Both the position numbers and the translations under genes were made by a program. A stretch of 64,000 nt of DNA, taken from the NCBI GenBank assembly GCA_965116165.1, contig OZ220484.1, positions 682,001 to 746,000 on the forward strand, written 5' to 3'. The notes below the pieces were generated by a model that did no database searches, had not been told where the DNA came from, and saw nothing but the letters and a program-made list of their open reading frames with translations. Origin of the DNA: Azophilus sp965116165 (GTDB lineage Bacteria; Pseudomonadota; Gammaproteobacteria; Pseudomonadales; Azotimanducaceae). Shown here in pieces: positions 60,618 to 64,000 of this stretch (position 1 is its first letter; every line of letters begins with the position of its first letter).

Positions 60618-61106
60618 TCACCCCCGCACTGCAAAGATGCGGTCGAGGTCATCCGGCTCCACCGGGCCATACAAAGTCCGATCGATCTGCATCGCGGGCG
60701 CCCGGTCGCAGGCACCGAGACACACGATCGGCAGCAGTGTAAAGCGACCGTCCCCGGTGGTCTGACCGGGCTTGATGCCGAGCCTGTCCTCAACGGCGGC
60801 GCGCAATCGGTCGCAGCCCATCACATAGCAGCTCACGCTGTCGCAAACCATGACCACATGCTCGCCAACGGGTTGGCGGTAAATCAGGTTGTAGAAGGTG
60901 GCGATGCTGTCGAGGTCGGCGGTGGACATGCCCAACAAGCGAGCGATGGCCGCAAGGCTTTGATCGGAAATCCAACCGCGTTTCTCCTGAACAATCAAAA
61001 GCGCGTCGATGGCGGCGGATTCTCGATCCGGCAGATGCGTCACCTCCGCCTCGATGGCCCGCGTCTCCTCGGTGGACAAGGTGTCGATGAGTTGTGTTCC
61101 GCTCAT
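60618..61106 (-). CDS. nuoE: NADH-quinone oxidoreductase subunit E
   Basis: 162 residues, thioredoxin-like 2Fe-2S protein. Cysteines in CDSVSC and CLGAC bind cluster N1a. Starts in an ATGA overlap with nuoCD. Works with NuoF. Confidence 0.95.
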   Translation of the reverse strand: MSGTQLIDTLSTEETRAIEAEVTHLPDRESAAIDALLIVQEKRGWISDQSLAAIARLLGMSTADLDSIATFYNLIYRQPVGEHVVMVCDSVSCYVMGCDRLRAAVEDRLGIKPGQTTGDGRFTLLPIVCLGACDRAPAMQIDRTLYGPVEPDDLDRIFAVRG

Positions 61107-62875
61107 CGGTCCACATCCGCCATAACGAAATCGATACTGGCGATGATGGCGATGAGGTCCGCCACCATGAAGCCGCGCGATATGAGCGGGATCATCTGCA
61201 AATGCGGGAACGACGGGGTGCGAATGCGGGTTCGGTACGAGGTGGTGCCGCCGTCCGAAATCAGGTAATAGGAGTTCCATCCCTTGGTCGCCTCGATGTT
61301 CACGCAGCACTCGGAGGGTGGCACCACCGGCCCCCAACTGACATTCAGGAAATGCTGGATGAGCGTCTCGATGTGCAGCATCGTGCGCTCCCTGGGCGGC
61401 GGCGTGGCCTGGGGATGATCCGCCTTATGGGGCCCGGACGGCATGTTATCGAGACATTGGCGGATGATGCGCAGGCTTTGGCGGATTTCCGCCACCCGCA
61501 CCACGCAGCGGTCGTAGCTATCGCCGTTGGTCGCCGTCGGCACCTCGAAATCGAACTGGTCGTAGCCGCCGTAGGGGCGTTTCTTGCGCAGATCCCAATC
61601 GCAGCCGGTGGCCCTGAGACCCGGCCCGGTGATGCCCCACTCCACCGCCTCCGCGCTGTTGTATTGGCCCACGGCAACGGTCCGTTTTTTCAGGATGCTG
61701 TTGCGCGTCGCCATCCGGTCGTAGTGGTCGAGCCGCGCCGGCATGTAGTCCAGGAAGTCGCGGACCATCCTGTCCCAACCCTCGGGCAAATCCTGGGTTA
61801 CGCCGCCAATGCGGAACCAGGCCGGGTGCATGCGCCCGCCGGTGATGGCCTCAATGATGCTGAACAGCCGCTCGCGGTCGGCAAACATGTAGAAAACCGG
61901 CGACATTTGCCCGACATCCTGGGCAAAGGTGCCGAAGAAGACCAAATGGCTGGATATGCGGAACAGCTCGGCGACCATGATGCGAATGACCTTGGCGCGA
62001 TCCGGCACCTCGATGCCGGCCATCTTCTCCACGGCCATCACATAGGGCAGGTTGTTCATCACCCCGCCCAGGTAGTCCACCCGGTCGGTATAGGGGATAT
62101 AGGTATGCCAGGACTGGCGCTCCCCCATCTTTTCGGCGCCGCGGTGATGGTAGCCGATGTCCGGCACCGCATCGACGATCACCTCGCCGTCGAGCTGCAG
62201 GGCGATACGGAAAACGCCGTGCACACTCGGGTGATTGGGGCCGAGGTTCAGGAACATGAAATCGGTGCGCCTGGCGGTCTTGGTCATGCCCCACTCTTCC
62301 GGCACGAAGCGCAGGCTTTCCTGTTGTTCGTCAAGGATGGCCTCCGACATCCGAAACGGATCCATCTCCGTGGCCCGCGCCGGGTGGTCCTTGCGCAAGG
62401 GATGCCCTTCCCACAGGGGCGGGGTCAGAATCCGATACAGGTTGGGGTGGCCCTCGAAATCGACGCCGAACAGGTCGAAACCCTCCCGCTCGTACCAATT
62501 CGCCGCCGGCCACAGGCCGGTGAGGGTCGGTGCCCGGGCATCGTCCTCCGGAAGTGCCACCTTGATGCGCAGGTCTTCGTTGCGGTCCAGCGAAATCAGG
62601 TGATAGAAAACGGTGAAGTCGGAATCCGGCAACCCATGCCGATGCTCGCGGACGCGCTCATCGACCACGGATAGGTCGAACAGCATGGGATAGGCGGGTT
62701 TAACCGCCCGCATCACTTCCAGCAGGCGCTCCCGGGGAACCCAGATGTTGGGGATGCCGTCAGCGCTCTCCTGATACCGCAAATCGGCGCCGAAACGCTC
62801 AAGCATGTCGCCGGCCCCGCCACCCATCATCGCCTGCCGACCGGCCGCCACCGGATGCTCCGCTACTTCAGCCAT
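61103..62875 (-). CDS. nuoCD: NADH-quinone oxidoreductase subunit CD (fused)
   Basis: 590 residues. NuoC part (about 25-170: NWYEREGFDLFGVDFEGHPNL) joined to the NuoD part (LNLGPNHPSVHGVFRI, DIGYHHRGAEKMGE, RIGGVTQDLPEGW). The fusion is a feature of many Gammaproteobacteria. NuoD His and Tyr residues for quinone contact are present (HPSVHG). Two bases after nuoB. Confidence 0.96.
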   Translation of the reverse strand: MAEVAEHPVAAGRQAMMGGGAGDMLERFGADLRYQESADGIPNIWVPRERLLEVMRAVKPAYPMLFDLSVVDERVREHRHGLPDSDFTVFYHLISLDRNEDLRIKVALPEDDARAPTLTGLWPAANWYEREGFDLFGVDFEGHPNLYRILTPPLWEGHPLRKDHPARATEMDPFRMSEAILDEQQESLRFVPEEWGMTKTARRTDFMFLNLGPNHPSVHGVFRIALQLDGEVIVDAVPDIGYHHRGAEKMGERQSWHTYIPYTDRVDYLGGVMNNLPYVMAVEKMAGIEVPDRAKVIRIMVAELFRISSHLVFFGTFAQDVGQMSPVFYMFADRERLFSIIEAITGGRMHPAWFRIGGVTQDLPEGWDRMVRDFLDYMPARLDHYDRMATRNSILKKRTVAVGQYNSAEAVEWGITGPGLRATGCDWDLRKKRPYGGYDQFDFEVPTATNGDSYDRCVVRVAEIRQSLRIIRQCLDNMPSGPHKADHPQATPPPRERTMLHIETLIQHFLNVSWGPVVPPSECCVNIEATKGWNSYYLISDGGTTSYRTRIRTPSFPHLQMIPLISRGFMVADLIAIIASIDFVMADVDR

Positions 62876-62877
62876 CG

Positions 62878-63561
62878 CTATTTTCTCGCCTGACGCAGCA
62901 GATCCTTGGAAAGCGGCGCATCGCCAACGCCGCCGGGTTCATCGAGGTTGGTGGCGCGCATGCGCTCGGGCGTACGCGCATCACGCTGGCTCGGCTGAAA
63001 TTTGCTGACGGCGCCGTCCTCGCCGACCAGCCAACTGTAGGGTCGCGGACGGCTCTTCACCGCCTCCTGCAAGAGCGTCAGCCCCTGTATGAAGGCTTCC
63101 GGGCGCGGCGGACAGCCCGGCACATAAACATCCACGGGCAGGAATTTGTCGACCCCCTGCACCACACTGTAGATATCGAACATACCGCCGGAATTCGCGC
63201 AGGAGCCCATGGAAATGACCCACTTGGGATCCAATAGCTGGTCGTATAGGTGTTGCAGCACCGGCGCCATCTTGCGGAATACGGTGCCGGATATGACGAT
63301 CAGGTCCGCTTGGCGGGGGGTCGCGCGAATCACCTCGGCGCCAAAACGGGAAATATCGTGGCGGGAGGTCAGTGAGGTGGCCATTTCGACGTAACAGCAG
63401 GACAACCCGAAATTGAATGGCCACAGCGAGTTGGCCCGCCCCCAGGCGACGAGGTCGTCGAGTTTGGCGGTGAGGAAGCCCTTGGCGGTCTGCTCGTCAT
63501 AAACCCGGTCGGGTTCCGCCATCGACGCGCCGGGCTCGGTTTTGACCAATCGCCACTGCAT
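62878..63561 (-). CDS. nuoB: NADH-quinone oxidoreductase subunit B
   Basis: 227 residues from the ATG at 63561 (GGGGGG upstream; an inner ATG at 63522 lacks a ribosome site). Cluster N2 cysteines are in GLSCCYVEM, GSCANSGG and VPGCPPRPE. The N-terminus MQWRLVKTEPG looks like other gammaproteobacterial NuoB. It is 281 bases from nuoA. Confidence 0.95.
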   Translation of the reverse strand: MQWRLVKTEPGASMAEPDRVYDEQTAKGFLTAKLDDLVAWGRANSLWPFNFGLSCCYVEMATSLTSRHDISRFGAEVIRATPRQADLIVISGTVFRKMAPVLQHLYDQLLDPKWVISMGSCANSGGMFDIYSVVQGVDKFLPVDVYVPGCPPRPEAFIQGLTLLQEAVKSRPRPYSWLVGEDGAVSKFQPSQRDARTPERMRATNLDEPGGVGDAPLSKDLLRQARK

Positions 63562-63842
63562 CAGCAACACCCCCCGCGCCCCAGGAGCCCGCGCCGTAGG
63601 AAATTCTCGTGGGAGCGGATCCCACCGCAGACCATTCCCGGAATAAAATCGCGAAGAACCCTAGGCATCACCCCCACTTTGGTGGTGCTTCTTAGGGTAT
63701 TTCGGCTGCATATTCCCACCACCAACACTCGTAGGTGTTCTACAGCGCAAGCGCGGATTTCCGGCCCGGTTTGCATCCCGCGGGCGGCGCGGCATCGATG
63801 GCCGGGCGGCCGCGCGCGCGCTACAACCTCAAGCGCACCCAT
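63562..63842. other. nuoA-nuoB spacer with two hairpins
   Basis: A 281-base gap where the two genes usually almost touch. It contains GTGGGA/TCCCAC (63609-63614 and 63620-63625, REP-like) and a larger imperfect inverted repeat at 63657-63698 (arms ACCCTAGGCATCACC and GGTGGTGCTTCTTAGGGT). No credible gene on either strand. It could be another mobile repeat, an attenuator or a processing site; I cannot match it to families A-G. Confidence 0.55.
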
Positions 63843-64000
63843 CATCGCTCTCCACCCTCGGCGTCCGTCGGTCCGGCCATCGCGTACTTCCGGCGCAGCA
63901 GCCGCTGCTTGACGCCCCAATCGAGCGCGCCGGTTCGCAACTCGTAAACCAGCGCAACCAGCAGGACTAGGATGAAGATGCCGGCGCCCGCGTAGCCACG
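63843..64000 (-). CDS. nuoA: NADH-quinone oxidoreductase subunit A, C-terminal part (5' end outside window)
   Basis: The last 51 codons before TGA at 63845-63843. They encode a membrane helix (GYAGAGIFILVLLVALVYEL) and the typical short tail beginning GALDW (RTGALDWGVKQRLLRRKY). Matches the third helix and end of NuoA. First gene of the operon; its start and promoter lie beyond the window. Confidence 0.88.

Noticed and set aside
63561..63920. 119-codon minus-strand frame between nuoB and nuoA
   Set aside because: It overlaps the end of nuoA in another frame and has no membrane or catalytic features.

Overview
The window looks like a chromosomal piece of a free-living, probably marine, gammaproteobacterium. 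The leuC-leuD-leuB-asd-truA order, a fused NuoCD, two TonB-dependent receptors, sulfatases and an aromatic-catabolic block all fit this; the assignment is an inference and no species is claimed. Base composition is moderately GC-rich by eye. The most distinctive property is a dense load of short non-coding mobile repeats. I define six families by eye: A (about 100 bp, terminal inverted repeats, 8-bp target duplications), B (about 100 bp, 4-bp TTAA/TTAG/TTTT duplications), C (43-bp hairpin), D (about 180 bp), F (about 150 bp without its nested insert) and G (about 180 bp). Several of them form the ends of genes or split operons.

Region 1 (1-22.4 kb) is a catabolic island. It holds an aromatic aldehyde dehydrogenase, an SDR alcohol dehydrogenase, PobA, a 4-cresol/eugenol-type flavoprotein hydroxylase with its cytochrome c, a Tat-exported protein, a two-component system, an M24-like protein, two sulfatases, an arylsulfotransferase, a cupin, a P450, a membrane spermidine-synthase-like protein and a TonB receptor. 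Together they could take up and desulfate aryl sulfates, oxidise the 4-alkyl side chain through alcohol and aldehyde to 4-hydroxybenzoate, and hydroxylate that to protocatechuate. The ring-cleavage genes are not in the window.

Region 2 (22.4-28.4 kb) is a duplication-ridden defence/toxin region. It has an AlbA_2-type ATP-binding protein translationally coupled to a small membrane coiled-coil protein, an intact hipBA pair, a second copy of the hip locus with most of hipBA deleted, three copies of the coiled-coil gene with different numbers of 7-residue repeats, an exonuclease remnant and a tRNA-Ser(GGA).

Region 3 (28.7-48.6 kb) is mostly metabolic: two CoA-transferase genes, then leuCDB-asd-truA on the minus strand, an S41 lipoprotein protease, a glutathione transferase, a second TonB receptor, an aromatic/aspartate aminotransferase, an aminoglycoside-phosphotransferase-like/DUF6285 protein, a Fic protein whose catalytic His is replaced by Gln, and an acyl-CoA dehydrogenase.

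Region 4 (48.7-64 kb) is the NADH:quinone oxidoreductase (complex I) operon, nuoA to nuoN on the minus strand, with nuoA cut by the window edge. Most junctions overlap by 1-4 bases, but three are opened by non-coding sequence: A/B by hairpins, G/H by elements F, B and D, and H/I by element A.
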